64,000 nucleotides of DNA, taken from NCBI GenBank assembly GCA_903904515.1, contig CAIVCR010000110.1, positions 31,915 to 95,914 on the forward strand. The letters run 5' to 3'. Under the pieces are notes generated by a model. The model was not told where the DNA came from. It was given only the letters and a program-made list of their open reading frames with translations, and made no database searches. The position numbers were made by a program, and so were the translations under genes. Below are positions 7,277 through 16,387 of the stretch, one piece after another. How positions within the stretch are numbered: position 1 is the stretch's first letter; each line of letters begins with the position of its first letter. Source of the DNA: an uncultured Bacteroidia bacterium (GTDB lineage: Bacteria; Bacteroidota; Bacteroidia; Bacteroidales; Prolixibacteraceae).

Positions 7277-9697
7277 CTAATTATCAAGCCACTGTCTTGC
7301 ATAGCGTCTGCGCCTCAACAACGAGAATAAGATCCCCCCTGCCAGAATTACCAATACAGGAAGTGCTACATTAATCAGTTGCCAGAACGATTTTTCCTCC
7401 CGCAATTTAACCTTATCAAGTAACCGTATTTGCATCGACCGTGACCTTAATTCCATAAGTCCGGAATCGTCACACAGGAAATGAATAGCATTAACCAAAA
7501 ACTCCTTATTCCCAAATGTGATGTTTGAATTTTTATCATATCCCAGAGGTTGTGGAGTATATTTGCCACCCGAAAAGCTAACTTTATTGGCAATAAGACC
7601 TCCATCCGAAATGAAAATCATTTTTGTCGGTTTACTCTCCGGAATGGCATTTGTACCCGGCGCAATATCAAGTTCACGCACCATGCGGTTTTTAAATACT
7701 GAAGTAAAAGTCCCCTCCAGCAATACACCGGCAGGAATATTTTGTTTATTGAAAAGATCGCGTGCGGGCGGGGCATCGATCATCCCCAGATTTACAATCA
7801 ATGGACTTTTGTTTGATCTCGAGTAGGGTGATGTGCTCAATATTACAGTACCCTTTGCCGACTGGGACTCCCCAACAAGATCAATAGAACTGACAAATTC
7901 AGATAATACCCTGTTCACATTCTTACCGATCGGATGATTTTGTGCCGGGTTTAATAACGGGGAAAAATACCAGGGAGCCATTGAATATTTAGGCGGTTGT
8001 CCCACCAGGGCCGTATTGACTTTAATTTGCTGACATTCAACATCCTGAACAAGATCTGAATTAATTCTCACGCCATAGTGAAAAAACTGATCACCAAGAT
8101 TTAGATCCCTGGGAAAGGCTAGTGTAGACATCCCTCCCGAAAGACTGTCAAGACTCACACTTACCGGATCGACAAGCCACATCACACGCCCGCCGCGCAT
8201 CAGGAATTGGTCGACTGCGAATTTATCCCGCTCTGAAAACGGCTTCGTCGGATTGGCTATCACCAGACTTTTAAAACTGTCGGGAACAGAGAGGAGCTCG
8301 TCAACGGTAATCCGATGAATATTAAAACTCTCGGAAAGGGTGCTTGAAATATCGCGAACCTGAACCTCCTCAAGTTCATTATTCCCCGTAAGGAAAGCCA
8401 CATTCTCCCTCTTTTCCTGAAACAAAACTTTCAAACCCCTCGCAAATTCATATTCAAGCAACTCAATGGAACGATTCAGATTCTCCTCGTCGCGCAGAAA
8501 TGGATCGTTTTTCAATAAATTTATGGCCAATTCATTCCCGGCACTTCTCAGAATTAAAGTGGGAAAAACTGTTTTGTTGGTTATTCCCCTATCGGAATTT
8601 ATGCGCAAATTAACGGGGGAGACTCCGAGTGATTGAAGATTTTCAAGGTATCTCTTTTTATCGTTTGACTCAAAGGGGTCAGTAGTATGAATATTCAATG
8701 GCTGATCGCAAAAGTTCCTGATATCCCGAAGTTTTTCAACAGCTGCCAACTGCAGTTTCACGAACCCGGGAGGAAGATCACCCGCCAGTAAAATTTCTGC
8801 ATCAACAGGCGACTTCACTTTTCTAAGTAAGTCAATAGTCAGATCTGAAAGGGTATACCTTTTCTCCGTTGTCAGATCAACACGAAAAAAGCTGGTCGCC
8901 GAGATTAAGGAAACAATAAGGCAAATTGATAAATAAATCAGTAAATGGGTTGATGATCTTTTAAGAGGTCTTCGTTTCCATTCAAGAACAATACGGGTTA
9001 TCAGGATAAATAATCCGGACATGAAAAGGAAGTAGAACAAATCACGGCTGTCGATAACCCCCCTGCTGACCGATTCGTAATGGGCATCAATACCGAGTGA
9101 TAGTATCAATGAAGCAATATCAGAAGGGAAAGGAAGCCGGGCAATAAATCCAAATCCGGAATACCAGAAGAAGCACAAAAAAACAGCCGAAATAAAAGCT
9201 ACAACCTGATTATCAGTCATAGAAGAGGTGAATAAACCAATAGTCAGGTAAATTATAGCGAGCCACAGCAATCCCATGTAACTTCCCCAGGTAGCCCCGG
9301 TATCAATACATCCTGCCGGATTACCTAACCTATAGACACTTAAAAAATAGATGAGCGTGGGCAGCAAGGTGAGCAGTACAACGACAAAGGCTGCCAGAAA
9401 CTTGGTAAAAATGAGTTGAAGTTCGGATACAGGACGGACGAGAAGCAATTCCATTGTCCCGCTGCGTTTCTCGTCGGAAAACATACGCATGGTAATGGCT
9501 GGGATCAAAAACAGGTAGATCCACGGGGCGATTTCGAACAGACCATTTAAGGTGGCATACCCTCCGTCAGGAATATTATAGTTCCCTGCAAAAACCCATA
9601 AAAACAGTCCCGTTACTACCAAAAATACCACAGACACCATTGTCCCAATAATAGAACCAAAAAACTGGGTAATCTCTTTTCTGAATAAACTGACCAT
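7277..9697 (-). CDS. gldFG: Fused GldF-GldG ABC transporter protein (permease plus extracytoplasmic part)
   Basis: A single 806-residue reading frame joins what are separate genes in Flavobacterium. Residues 1 to about 245 are an ABC-2-type permease with about six membrane helices (MVSLFRKEITQFFGSIIGT, then MRMFSDEKRSGTMELLLVRP, a GldF hallmark). The rest is GldG-like: one membrane helix near residue 260, a long periplasmic DUF4350/GldG region (EKRYTLSDLTIDLLRK, MWLVDPVSV), and a C-terminal helix ending in RRRRYARQW. I moved the start from 9871 to the ATG at 9697, because the longer ORF runs into lpxB and its extra 58 residues look non-coding. The lpxB stop is 8 bp upstream. The ATPase partner GldA is not in the window. 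In Flavobacterium GldAFG is needed for gliding. Confidence 0.88.
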   Translation of the reverse strand: MVSLFRKEITQFFGSIIGTMVSVVFLVVTGLFLWVFAGNYNIPDGGYATLNGLFEIAPWIYLFLIPAITMRMFSDEKRSGTMELLLVRPVSELQLIFTKFLAAFVVVLLTLLPTLIYFLSVYRLGNPAGCIDTGATWGSYMGLLWLAIIYLTIGLFTSSMTDNQVVAFISAVFLCFFWYSGFGFIARLPFPSDIASLILSLGIDAHYESVSRGVIDSRDLFYFLFMSGLFILITRIVLEWKRRPLKRSSTHLLIYLSICLIVSLISATSFFRVDLTTEKRYTLSDLTIDLLRKVKSPVDAEILLAGDLPPGFVKLQLAAVEKLRDIRNFCDQPLNIHTTDPFESNDKKRYLENLQSLGVSPVNLRINSDRGITNKTVFPTLILRSAGNELAINLLKNDPFLRDEENLNRSIELLEYEFARGLKVLFQEKRENVAFLTGNNELEEVQVRDISSTLSESFNIHRITVDELLSVPDSFKSLVIANPTKPFSERDKFAVDQFLMRGGRVMWLVDPVSVSLDSLSGGMSTLAFPRDLNLGDQFFHYGVRINSDLVQDVECQQIKVNTALVGQPPKYSMAPWYFSPLLNPAQNHPIGKNVNRVLSEFVSSIDLVGESQSAKGTVILSTSPYSRSNKSPLIVNLGMIDAPPARDLFNKQNIPAGVLLEGTFTSVFKNRMVRELDIAPGTNAIPESKPTKMIFISDGGLIANKVSFSGGKYTPQPLGYDKNSNITFGNKEFLVNAIHFLCDDSGLMELRSRSMQIRLLDKVKLREEKSFWQLINVALPVLVILAGGILFSLLRRRRYARQWLDN

Positions 9698-9705
9698 TTG
9701 ATTTT

Positions 9706-10836
9706 CTATTTTCCTTTCAATATATCGACCATCAATTTTGCTCCACGTTCTGCGCAACCCGGACCACCAAGTACAGACATTACGTCGGCATACCCATCCA
9801 GCATCTTCTGGCGATAGGTGTGATCGGTGAGTATACGGTCCAATTCGTTTCCTACAGTTTCGGCAGTACAATATTGCTGAAAAAGTTCCTTCACTATTTC
9901 GCGACCTGCAATCAGATTGACAAGGGAGACCCAGGGGATCTTAACCAACATATCCTTGACTAGCGTTCCCAGCCTTCCGGCTTCAATACGGTAGCAAACA
10001 ACCTGAGGAATATTTATAAATGCTGTTTCAAGAGTTGCTGTTCCTGAAGCAACCAATGCTGCAGTCGATTGCTGCAATAATTCATAGGTTTGTCCAAACA
10101 CTACAGGTATCTCAAAATCTTTAAGCACTTCGGTATATAATTGTTGTGACTGGGAAGGGGCGCCACCTATAACAAACTGAAATTCACGAAACCGCAAAGA
10201 TACTGAAGCCAAAACAGGCAGGATGCGGGTAATCTCCTGACGACGGCTTCCAGCAAGAATTGCAATAATGGGTTTATTGGCAAGGTGATTTCTGGTCGTG
10301 AATTCAGCAAAAGTTTCCTGCTGATTCGGCCGGTGCGTCAGTTCATCGATTGTGGGATTCCCTACAAACCGAACCGGATAATTGTATTTTGCGTAAAAAT
10401 CTGTTTCAAAAGGAAATATCGTAAACATCTCATCCACAAATTTTTTCACTTTATGAACCCGTTTGGTTTTCCAGGCCCAGATTTTGGGGGATATATAATA
10501 GAATACTTTTATCCCGTTAAGTTTTGCAAACTCGGCCATCCTGAGGTTAAATCCGGGATAATCGACAAGGATCAAAACATCAGGCTTGAATTCAAGCAAC
10601 TTTTGTTCTGCCAATTTAAAGTTGCGTTTAATTTTATGAAGGTTCAGAAGCACAGGAAAAAGTCCCATAAACGCCATCTCCCGGTAATGTTTCAGGAGGA
10701 TACCACCTTCCTTTTCCATGAGCTCTCCGCCGAAAAAAGTAAAAGAAGCATTGGTATCTTCCTTCTTCAATTCCCGCATTAGGTGGGAAGCGTGCAGATC
10801 ACCGGAAGCTTCACCTGCAATAATAAAGTATCTCAT
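9706..10836 (-). CDS. lpxB: Lipid-A-disaccharide synthase
   Basis: Condenses UDP-2,3-diacylglucosamine and lipid X to tetraacyl-disaccharide 1-phosphate at the inner membrane during lipid A synthesis. The 376-residue length and GT19 signatures fit: MRYFIIAGEASGDLHASHLM at the start, VDYPGFNLRMAEFAK, YYISPKIWAWKTKRV, LAGSRRQEI and ASGTATLETAF. The start is the ATG at 10836. It lies 8 bp upstream of gldFG, so the two are probably cotranscribed. A 350-bp repeat-rich gap separates it from the upstream membrane-protein gene. Confidence 0.97.
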   Translation of the reverse strand: MRYFIIAGEASGDLHASHLMRELKKEDTNASFTFFGGELMEKEGGILLKHYREMAFMGLFPVLLNLHKIKRNFKLAEQKLLEFKPDVLILVDYPGFNLRMAEFAKLNGIKVFYYISPKIWAWKTKRVHKVKKFVDEMFTIFPFETDFYAKYNYPVRFVGNPTIDELTHRPNQQETFAEFTTRNHLANKPIIAILAGSRRQEITRILPVLASVSLRFREFQFVIGGAPSQSQQLYTEVLKDFEIPVVFGQTYELLQQSTAALVASGTATLETAFINIPQVVCYRIEAGRLGTLVKDMLVKIPWVSLVNLIAGREIVKELFQQYCTAETVGNELDRILTDHTYRQKMLDGYADVMSVLGGPGCAERGAKLMVDILKGK

Positions 10837-10929
10837 CTGTCAACGAATTAGTTATAAAGGCTCATGAAATTGTGAAAAACAGGTGTAATAACATATTAAG
10901 TAATAGAAAAGATATAATGTACTACTTAA

Positions 10930-11135
10930 AATTCTAATCTTCTCCTTTTTGACCCCTCTAAATCGCCCCAAAGGGGAGACTTTTGGCCAGCAATCCTTAC
11001 TCCCCTCCTTCTCCCCTCCTCTCCTTCTCCCCTCCCCTTCTTCTCCCCTCCTTCTCCCCTCCTCTGGAGGGGTTGGGGGAGGTCTGGGTTGGGGGAGGTC
11101 TGGGTTGGGGGAGGTCTGGGTTGGGGGAGGTCAAA
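10930..11135. repeat. C-rich and G-rich tandem repeats, 16-bp unit
   Basis: From about 10985 to 11065 the plus strand is almost pure pyrimidine (CTCCCCTCCTTCTCCCC units). At 11072-11132 a 16-bp unit GTTGGGGGAGGTCTGG is repeated almost perfectly four times. The two halves are partly complementary, so they could pair with each other, and the G-rich half has quadruplex potential. CCCCAAAGGGG at about 10967 belongs to the same style of intergenic repeat common in Bacteroidetes. The ORFs predicted across it (72 and 86 residues) are repeat artefacts. The rest of the 10837-11186 gap shows nothing else. Confidence 0.8.
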
Positions 11136-11186
11136 AGAGGACAATATTAAGACAACATTATATTGTTCATATTACATATCAGCTGT

Positions 11187-11495
11187 TTAGAGGACAAACT
11201 TCAAAATAAAGATAATCACTCCAAGTAGTATTGTAGCAGTTAAAACGCCTCTCCCGGAACTATAACGGCTACTATTTATTAATAGCATAAATGGAGCCAG
11301 GTTAGGCAAGACTGAGAGGCTTAATACATTCACAATTTTTTTTGACTCAATCAGAAAATGAAGGTATTCCGAAAAATTATACTGCCCAAAACGAAAAATA
11401 TAATACAACAGGAAAGAGATTACCGGAGTGATGAATCCAACCAGTAATCCGTACCCTATTTTATTGAAAAATAATGATCTGTCATCAACATGCAT
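11187..11495 (-). CDS. Small membrane protein of unknown function
   Basis: A 102-residue protein with three hydrophobic segments: about residues 13-33 (GYGLLVGFITPVISFLLYYI), 55-75 (VLSLSVLPNLAPFMLL) and 83-102 (VLTATILLGVIIFILKFVL). I do not recognise a named domain. It begins 4 bp after the surE stop on the same strand, so it is very likely cotranslated with surE. A small membrane protein between surE and lpxB is a recurrent arrangement in Bacteroidetes as I remember it, which supports a real gene. A role in envelope lipid metabolism would be only a guess from the neighbours. Confidence 0.75.
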   Translation of the reverse strand: MHVDDRSLFFNKIGYGLLVGFITPVISFLLYYIFRFGQYNFSEYLHFLIESKKIVNVLSLSVLPNLAPFMLLINSSRYSSGRGVLTATILLGVIIFILKFVL

Positions 11496-11499
11496 ACGC

Positions 11500-12264
11500 T
11501 TAGAATTTCCATTTTTGCATTTGCGGGAACGCTGTATAGGCTGTAAGGTCTGTATTTACCGGGACAACCGAAACAAACCCATTGAGCACCGCAAAATCAT
11601 CGGTGTCGAGAGCTTCTGATTCGGCATTGTTAAAATATCCCTTGAGCCAATAATATCCGCGACCATGGGGATCGGTTCTTTTCTCAAACTCTTCAACCCA
11701 TTTTCCCCTTGTCTGGCGACTGAAATTAATCCCCTTCACCTCCCCTTGCGGGATATTAACGTTCAGACAAACGCCCTCGGGAAGGCCATTTTGAGCGACA
11801 GTCTGAAAGATACGGGCGACCACAATTTTGGCACGTGAGAAGTCGGCGTCCGGGCTGTAATCGTTCAACGAAAAACCAATTGATGGTACCCCGTGAATAC
11901 ACCCCTCAAGTGCGGCCCCCATCGTACCGGAGTACAAAATTGAGACAGAGGTATTTGCTCCATGGTTAATTCCGGATATAATAAAATCGGGTAATTTATC
12001 CAGTAATTGATTACATGCAAGCTTAATACAGTCAGCAGGTGTTCCGGTACACGAGTAAATCAGGAGTCCGTCCTCCTCCTGAAGGCGGGTGACCCTTAAC
12101 GGATGATCCACAGTGATGGCATGTCCCATTCCTGAGCGGGGACTGTCGGGAGCCACAACGACAATATCTCCAAACAGACGCATCACCTCGATCAGTTCGT
12201 TTATCCCCTTTGCATACACCCCATCATCGTTCGAAATTAAGATTAAAGGTCTTTCGTCCATCAT
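11500..12264 (-). CDS. surE: 5'/3'-nucleotidase SurE
   Basis: Metal-dependent nucleoside monophosphate phosphatase. The diagnostic N-terminal motif LILISNDDGVYAKGI is present, followed by VVVAPDSPRSGMGHAIT, CTGTPADCIKLA and the SGINHGANTS metal/active-site loop. I take the ATG at 12264 (alternatively the adjacent ATG at 12261) rather than the ORF start at 12291. A TATCTTTG promoter element (12289-12296, minus) overlaps the region just upstream and would exclude the longer form, and the motif then falls at the usual distance from the N-terminus. The product is 254 residues, a normal length. It is followed immediately by the small membrane protein. Confidence 0.95.
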   Translation of the reverse strand: MMDERPLILISNDDGVYAKGINELIEVMRLFGDIVVVAPDSPRSGMGHAITVDHPLRVTRLQEEDGLLIYSCTGTPADCIKLACNQLLDKLPDFIISGINHGANTSVSILYSGTMGAALEGCIHGVPSIGFSLNDYSPDADFSRAKIVVARIFQTVAQNGLPEGVCLNVNIPQGEVKGINFSRQTRGKWVEEFEKRTDPHGRGYYWLKGYFNNAESEALDTDDFAVLNGFVSVVPVNTDLTAYTAFPQMQKWKF

Positions 12265-12288
12265 TAATATTACAGGTTTACAGTTTGC

Positions 12289-12296
12289 CAAAGATA
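12289..12296 (-). promoter_or_regulatory. Bacteroidetes -7 promoter element for surE
   Basis: TATCTTTG on the minus strand matches TAnnTTTG and lies 24 bp upstream of the chosen surE ATG. It is divergent from the element at 12323. No clear -33 TTG was found at standard spacing. Confidence 0.6.
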
Positions 12297-12322
12297 ATGG
12301 AAATGTTCTTAACGAAAATTTT

Positions 12323-12330
12323 TACCTTTG
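12323..12330 (+). promoter_or_regulatory. Bacteroidetes -7 promoter element for the glycosyltransferase
   Basis: TACCTTTG matches TAnnTTTG and lies 18 bp upstream of the TTG start at 12349, giving a very short leader. Confidence 0.6.
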
Positions 12331-12348
12331 CGTTAAAATAGTTATGGT

Positions 12349-13506
12349 TTGAAAAAAAAAATAATTCTTCTTGGCACCACGTGGCCCAGCCGCAGCGGAG
12401 GTATTGCCACATTCAATGAACGGCTTACTAAAGCGCTGATTGAAAATGGTGATGAAGTCATTAATTATACTTTTTCTCTTCAATATCCTTCATTTCTTTT
12501 TCCCGGCAAAACCCAATTATCAGATCAGCCTGCTCCTGAGGGGTTAGATATCAGAATCAGAGTCAACTCTGTGAATCCATTTAACTGGCTTGCTGTTGGA
12601 CGGGAAATTATGAGACTGAAACCTGACCTGCTTCTGGTTCGTTACTGGACCCCTTTTATGGCACCCTGTTTAGGCACCATTGCCAGAATCGTCCGAAAAA
12701 ACAGCTACACCAGGGTAATCGCTATTGCAGACAATATAATCCCACACGAAAAGCACTTTTTTGACAGTGCTTTAACACACTACTTTACCAGAAGCTGTAA
12801 TGGGTTCGTCACGCTTTCAAGGGCAGTACTGAATGACCTGAAGAAATTCAGACCCCTTGCACCAATGATTTATACCCCCCATCCGCTTTATGATATATTT
12901 GGGAAAATCGTAACCCGGGAAAAAGCGATTAAACGCCTGGAGCTGAACCCCGACTATCGATATCTTTTATTTTTCGGATTTATACGTGACTATAAGGGAC
13001 TTGATTGGCTCCTTGAGGCATTTGGTGACGAAAAACTTCGAAGTTTGCCCCTTAAATTAATTATCGCCGGGGAGTTCTATACCTCATCCGAAAAATATCT
13101 GAAAATAATCAGTGAGAAGAACCTTCAGGATTATGTGATTTTGCGCACAGATTTTATCCCCGATCAGGATGTAGCGAACTATTTCGGGGCTGCCGATATG
13201 GTTGTGCAGCCATACAAATCTGCCACCCAGAGCGGGGTGACTCAGATTGCATTTCATTACAATAAACCGATGCTCGTTACCGATGTTGGCGGGCTGGCGG
13301 AAACCATTCCTCACGGCAAGGTTGGATATGTCGTCAATCCCGGCCCTGAAGCAATAACGGATGCTATTTGGGATTTCTACAGTAATGCAAGAATAGATTC
13401 GTTCACAGCAAATGTCATTGCAGAAAAAGAGAAATTTTCGTGGGGAACCATGGTTGAGACCATTGAAATAGTTATGAATAAAATCGTGTTAAAAAGATTA
13501 AAGTAG
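12349..13506 (+). CDS. Glycosyltransferase, GT-B fold (GT4-like)
   Basis: Likely transfers a sugar from a nucleotide-sugar donor to an envelope or exopolysaccharide acceptor. The 385-residue protein has the GT-B N-terminal glycine loop (TWPSRSGGIATFNERL, residues about 10-25). In the C-terminal domain it has LLFFGFIRDYKGLDWLLEA, a donor-site ADMVVQPYKSATQSGVTQIA, and TDVGGLAETI, typical of GT4 enzymes. The start codon is TTG at 12349 (codons TTG AAA AAA AAA); an out-of-frame ATG lies 5 bp upstream, and the promoter element at 12323 supports this start. The gene stands alone, not in a polysaccharide locus, so the acceptor is unknown. Confidence 0.88.
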   Translation: MKKKIILLGTTWPSRSGGIATFNERLTKALIENGDEVINYTFSLQYPSFLFPGKTQLSDQPAPEGLDIRIRVNSVNPFNWLAVGREIMRLKPDLLLVRYWTPFMAPCLGTIARIVRKNSYTRVIAIADNIIPHEKHFFDSALTHYFTRSCNGFVTLSRAVLNDLKKFRPLAPMIYTPHPLYDIFGKIVTREKAIKRLELNPDYRYLLFFGFIRDYKGLDWLLEAFGDEKLRSLPLKLIIAGEFYTSSEKYLKIISEKNLQDYVILRTDFIPDQDVANYFGAADMVVQPYKSATQSGVTQIAFHYNKPMLVTDVGGLAETIPHGKVGYVVNPGPEAITDAIWDFYSNARIDSFTANVIAEKEKFSWGTMVETIEIVMNKIVLKRLK

Positions 13507-13538
13507 TCATCTGATCATGTTCATAAATATTTTAACAC

Positions 13539-13546
13539 TATTTTTG
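13539..13546 (+). promoter_or_regulatory. -7 promoter element upstream of relA/spoT
   Basis: TATTTTTG fits TAnnTTTG and lies 22 bp upstream of the TTG start at 13568. Confidence 0.5.
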
Positions 13547-13567
13547 AGGTAACTAAAAGCGAAGGAC

Positions 13568-15757
13568 TTGCAGACTGAAATAGAAAAAAGGGAGATAGAG
13601 GATTTATTTGAAGACCTTCTTAAGTCATTCACCAGGCCGTTAACGGCTGAAAACGAAAAACTTATAAGGAAAGCCTTCCTGTTTGCCAATACCGCTCATA
13701 TGGGGATCAGGCGCAAATCGGGAGAACCTTATATCATCCATCCAATCGCTGTTGCCAAGATTGTTGTTAGTGAAATAGGACTTGGAACAAAATCGGTCCT
13801 GGCTGCAATTCTCCATGATGTTGTAGAGGACACCGAATACACCCTTAGCGACATCGAGAATATGTTCGGCGCAAAGGTCGCCTCTCTGGTTGATGGTCTG
13901 ACTAAACTATCAGGAACTTTCGATTCAAATCAGGCCACCAATTTCAGGAAAATGCTCCTCACACTATCTGATGATGTGAGGGTGATCCTGATCAAAATTG
14001 CCGACAGGTTGCATAATATGCGAACCCTCGACTCGATGCCCTATCAAAAGCAACTGAAAATCACCTCAGAAACACTTTATATCCTCGCACCACTCGCCCA
14101 TCGGCTGGGATTATACGCGATAAAATCGGAACTCGAAGACTTAAGCCTGAAATACAAAAATCCCGATGTTTACCAACAAATAAAGATCAAGCTGCAGAGT
14201 GAAGAGGAGCGGATCAATTACCTGGTTTTCGATTTCTCGAAACCAATCCAGGAGAAACTCTATGCGGAAAATTTCGATTTCACCATCAGCGGACGTCCCA
14301 AATCGATTTATTCCATCTGGAATAAAATGCAGACCAAAAATGTCACCTTTGATGAGATATATGATCTTTTAGCTATCCGGATAGTTTTTAAACCCAAAGA
14401 GGGGATCTCGGAAAAAAGACAAAGCTTTGATATACTCTCCCTGATAACCGATATTTATACCCCTAAACCCGACCGGATCAGGGACTGGATTACCATTCCA
14501 AAGGCAAATGGGTATGAAGCCTTGCATGTGACCGTTATGGGGCCTCAGGGCCAATGGGTTGAAGTACAGATTCGGACTGAAAGAATGGATGAAATTGCAG
14601 AACGCGGTTTCGCTGCACATTACAGGTATAAGGAGGAAGGGGCTTCGGAAAGCGAACTCGACAAGTGGCTGATGAAAATTCGGGAACTGCTCCGGAATCC
14701 GGAATCCGACGCGCTGGATTTCCTCGATGAATTCAAATTAAATCTCTATTCACAGGAAATTGTAATCTTTACCCCTAAAGGTGAGATGAAGATGCTCCCC
14801 AAAGGTGCTACGGTTCTTGACTGCGCTTACGATATCCACTCCGAACTGGGAAATCATTGTATCGGTGCCAAAGTGAACCATATACTTGTGCCAATGAGCC
14901 ATGTGCTTAAAAGTGGTGACCAGGTCGAGATCCTCACCTCAGATAAACAATCACCGAAGCCATCCTGGATCGAGAGTGCAATAACTGCAAGAGCAAAATC
15001 TAAAATCAGGGATTCCTTCAAACAGGAGCAAAAGAAACACATCGAAGATGGGCGCAATAAATTAAATGAACAATTGGATATACTGAATGTAAAACCAGCC
15101 TCCAACACCCTTAAAAAACTCATTAATCATTACGGACTTCACTCCAAGGAACAGCTCTATGCCGAAATTGGGATGGGACTGGTGAGCCTCGACAACCTCG
15201 AAACTACACTTCTCGAAAAGTCAGTAAATAAATTTGTGAAATTTTGGAAACTCTCCTTTCCCTTTATCGGAGACAAGAAGAATGAGAACCAGGTAATCGA
15301 CAAAAAAAAGCCATTTTTACTTAACGAAGACCTGAAAAAAGCGAATTTTCAACTTGCAACCTGTTGCAATCCTATCCCCGGTGACGATGTCGTGGGATTC
15401 GTTTCTGACGACGGTCAAATCATGATTCATAATAAATCGTGCCCCGAAGCCTTAAAATTGATGTCAAGTCACGGAGACGAAATCATTGAAGCCACCTGGA
15501 CAAAATCCAAGATGCTTTATTACCTTACGCATCTATATATCAGAGGTTTTGACCATCAGGGAATTGCCAATAAAATTACGAATGTCATTTCAAACGAATA
15601 TGGCATTAACATGCGTTCAATTAATCTTGACGCGCATGACGGAATATTTGAAGGTAATCTCTACCTCTATATCCAAAATACTGAGCTCCTGGAAACACTG
15701 ATTACCAAACTTCTAAATATTAAAGGAGTTGATACGGTCCAACGAAAGGAAATTTAA
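13568..15757 (+). CDS. RelA/SpoT family (p)ppGpp synthetase/hydrolase
   Basis: Long RSH enzyme (729 residues) that makes and/or degrades the alarmone (p)ppGpp. Domains in order: HD hydrolase (HPIAVAKIV, then LHDVVEDTE with the HD pair near residue 83), synthetase (RPKSIYSIWNKM near 240, NGYEALHVTV near 316), TGS (IVIFTPKGEMKMLPKGATVLD near 395-455), a Cys-containing helical segment (LATCCNPIPGDDVVGF near 600), and a C-terminal ACT domain (about 655-729). An intact HD motif suggests hydrolase capability, so a bifunctional SpoT-like enzyme is likely. The start codon is TTG; an in-frame TAA lies 18 bp upstream and the next ATG is deep inside the HD domain, so TTG is effectively forced. Confidence 0.95.
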   Translation: MQTEIEKREIEDLFEDLLKSFTRPLTAENEKLIRKAFLFANTAHMGIRRKSGEPYIIHPIAVAKIVVSEIGLGTKSVLAAILHDVVEDTEYTLSDIENMFGAKVASLVDGLTKLSGTFDSNQATNFRKMLLTLSDDVRVILIKIADRLHNMRTLDSMPYQKQLKITSETLYILAPLAHRLGLYAIKSELEDLSLKYKNPDVYQQIKIKLQSEEERINYLVFDFSKPIQEKLYAENFDFTISGRPKSIYSIWNKMQTKNVTFDEIYDLLAIRIVFKPKEGISEKRQSFDILSLITDIYTPKPDRIRDWITIPKANGYEALHVTVMGPQGQWVEVQIRTERMDEIAERGFAAHYRYKEEGASESELDKWLMKIRELLRNPESDALDFLDEFKLNLYSQEIVIFTPKGEMKMLPKGATVLDCAYDIHSELGNHCIGAKVNHILVPMSHVLKSGDQVEILTSDKQSPKPSWIESAITARAKSKIRDSFKQEQKKHIEDGRNKLNEQLDILNVKPASNTLKKLINHYGLHSKEQLYAEIGMGLVSLDNLETTLLEKSVNKFVKFWKLSFPFIGDKKNENQVIDKKKPFLLNEDLKKANFQLATCCNPIPGDDVVGFVSDDGQIMIHNKSCPEALKLMSSHGDEIIEATWTKSKMLYYLTHLYIRGFDHQGIANKITNVISNEYGINMRSINLDAHDGIFEGNLYLYIQNTELLETLITKLLNIKGVDTVQRKEI

Positions 15758-15809
15758 ATTTATCTTACTTTATTTTCAGTCGAAAATGTTGTTTTCTTAA
15801 AATATTTTC

Positions 15810-15817
15810 TACTTTTA
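15810..15817 (+). promoter_or_regulatory. Possible -7 element upstream of fur
   Basis: TACTTTTA is one mismatch from TAnnTTTG. A TTG at 15789-15791 lies 18 bp upstream, close to the expected -33/-7 spacing. Confidence 0.4.
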
Positions 15818-15842
15818 CATTCTATTTTAACTTAGATTAAGT

Positions 15843-16295
15843 ATGAATAGTATGCTTAACAGTAGAGAAACAGTGAAATCGCTTTTTACGGAATACCTTG
15901 AAAGAAAGGGGCACCGCAAGACACCTGAAAGGTTTGCTATCCTTGATGAGATTTACTCACGGGACGGTCACTTTGACATTGAGACCTTATACATCTCGAT
16001 GAAGAATAAGAACTATAGGGTAAGTCGTGCCACCTTGTACAATACAATAGAACTTTTGCTCGATTGTAAATTGGTGATCAAGCACCAGTTTGGGAAAAAT
16101 ATCGCCCAATTTGAGAAAACGCTAGCCTCAAAGCAGCACGACCACCTGATTGATATTCGAAATGGGAAGGTTAAAGAATTTCATGATCCCAGAATTCTGG
16201 AAATCATCAAAGATGCCTGCGCCCAGAATAATTTCAGACTGTCGCATCATTCTCTTTATCTTTACGGCGAGATTGACGATGTAATTAGCGGATAA
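15843..16295 (+). CDS. fur: Fur-family transcriptional regulator
   Basis: Metal- or peroxide-responsive repressor. The 150-residue protein has the winged-helix DNA-binding domain (KTPERFAILDEIYSRDGHFDIETLY, then VSRATLYNTIELLLD) and a short dimerisation domain with KQHDHLID and FHDP. The CxxC pairs that hold structural zinc in many Fur proteins are missing: where family members have LxCxxCG, this one reads LIDIRNGK. The regulatory metal site therefore probably relies on His/Asp/Glu only. Whether it senses iron, zinc or peroxide cannot be told. Start at 15843 or at the in-frame ATG at 15852. It is followed by a strong terminator. Confidence 0.9.
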   Translation: MNSMLNSRETVKSLFTEYLERKGHRKTPERFAILDEIYSRDGHFDIETLYISMKNKNYRVSRATLYNTIELLLDCKLVIKHQFGKNIAQFEKTLASKQHDHLIDIRNGKVKEFHDPRILEIIKDACAQNNFRLSHHSLYLYGEIDDVISG

Positions 16296-16387
16296 TTATT
16301 CACCATTTTGACCATATTACCCTACTTCGAATGAAGATTCGATGATTCGAGGAATACTCATCTGAATTCCGTAAAATCCTAAAATTA

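Noticed and set aside
9698-9871. Upstream extension of gldFG to 9871
   Set aside because: It overlaps the lpxB coding end, and its peptide (Cys/Arg/Trp-rich) looks like translated antisense frame.
10926-11209. 72- and 86-codon ORFs over the G/C-rich repeats
   Set aside because: The translations are low-complexity P/S/G repeats produced by the tandem repeat itself.
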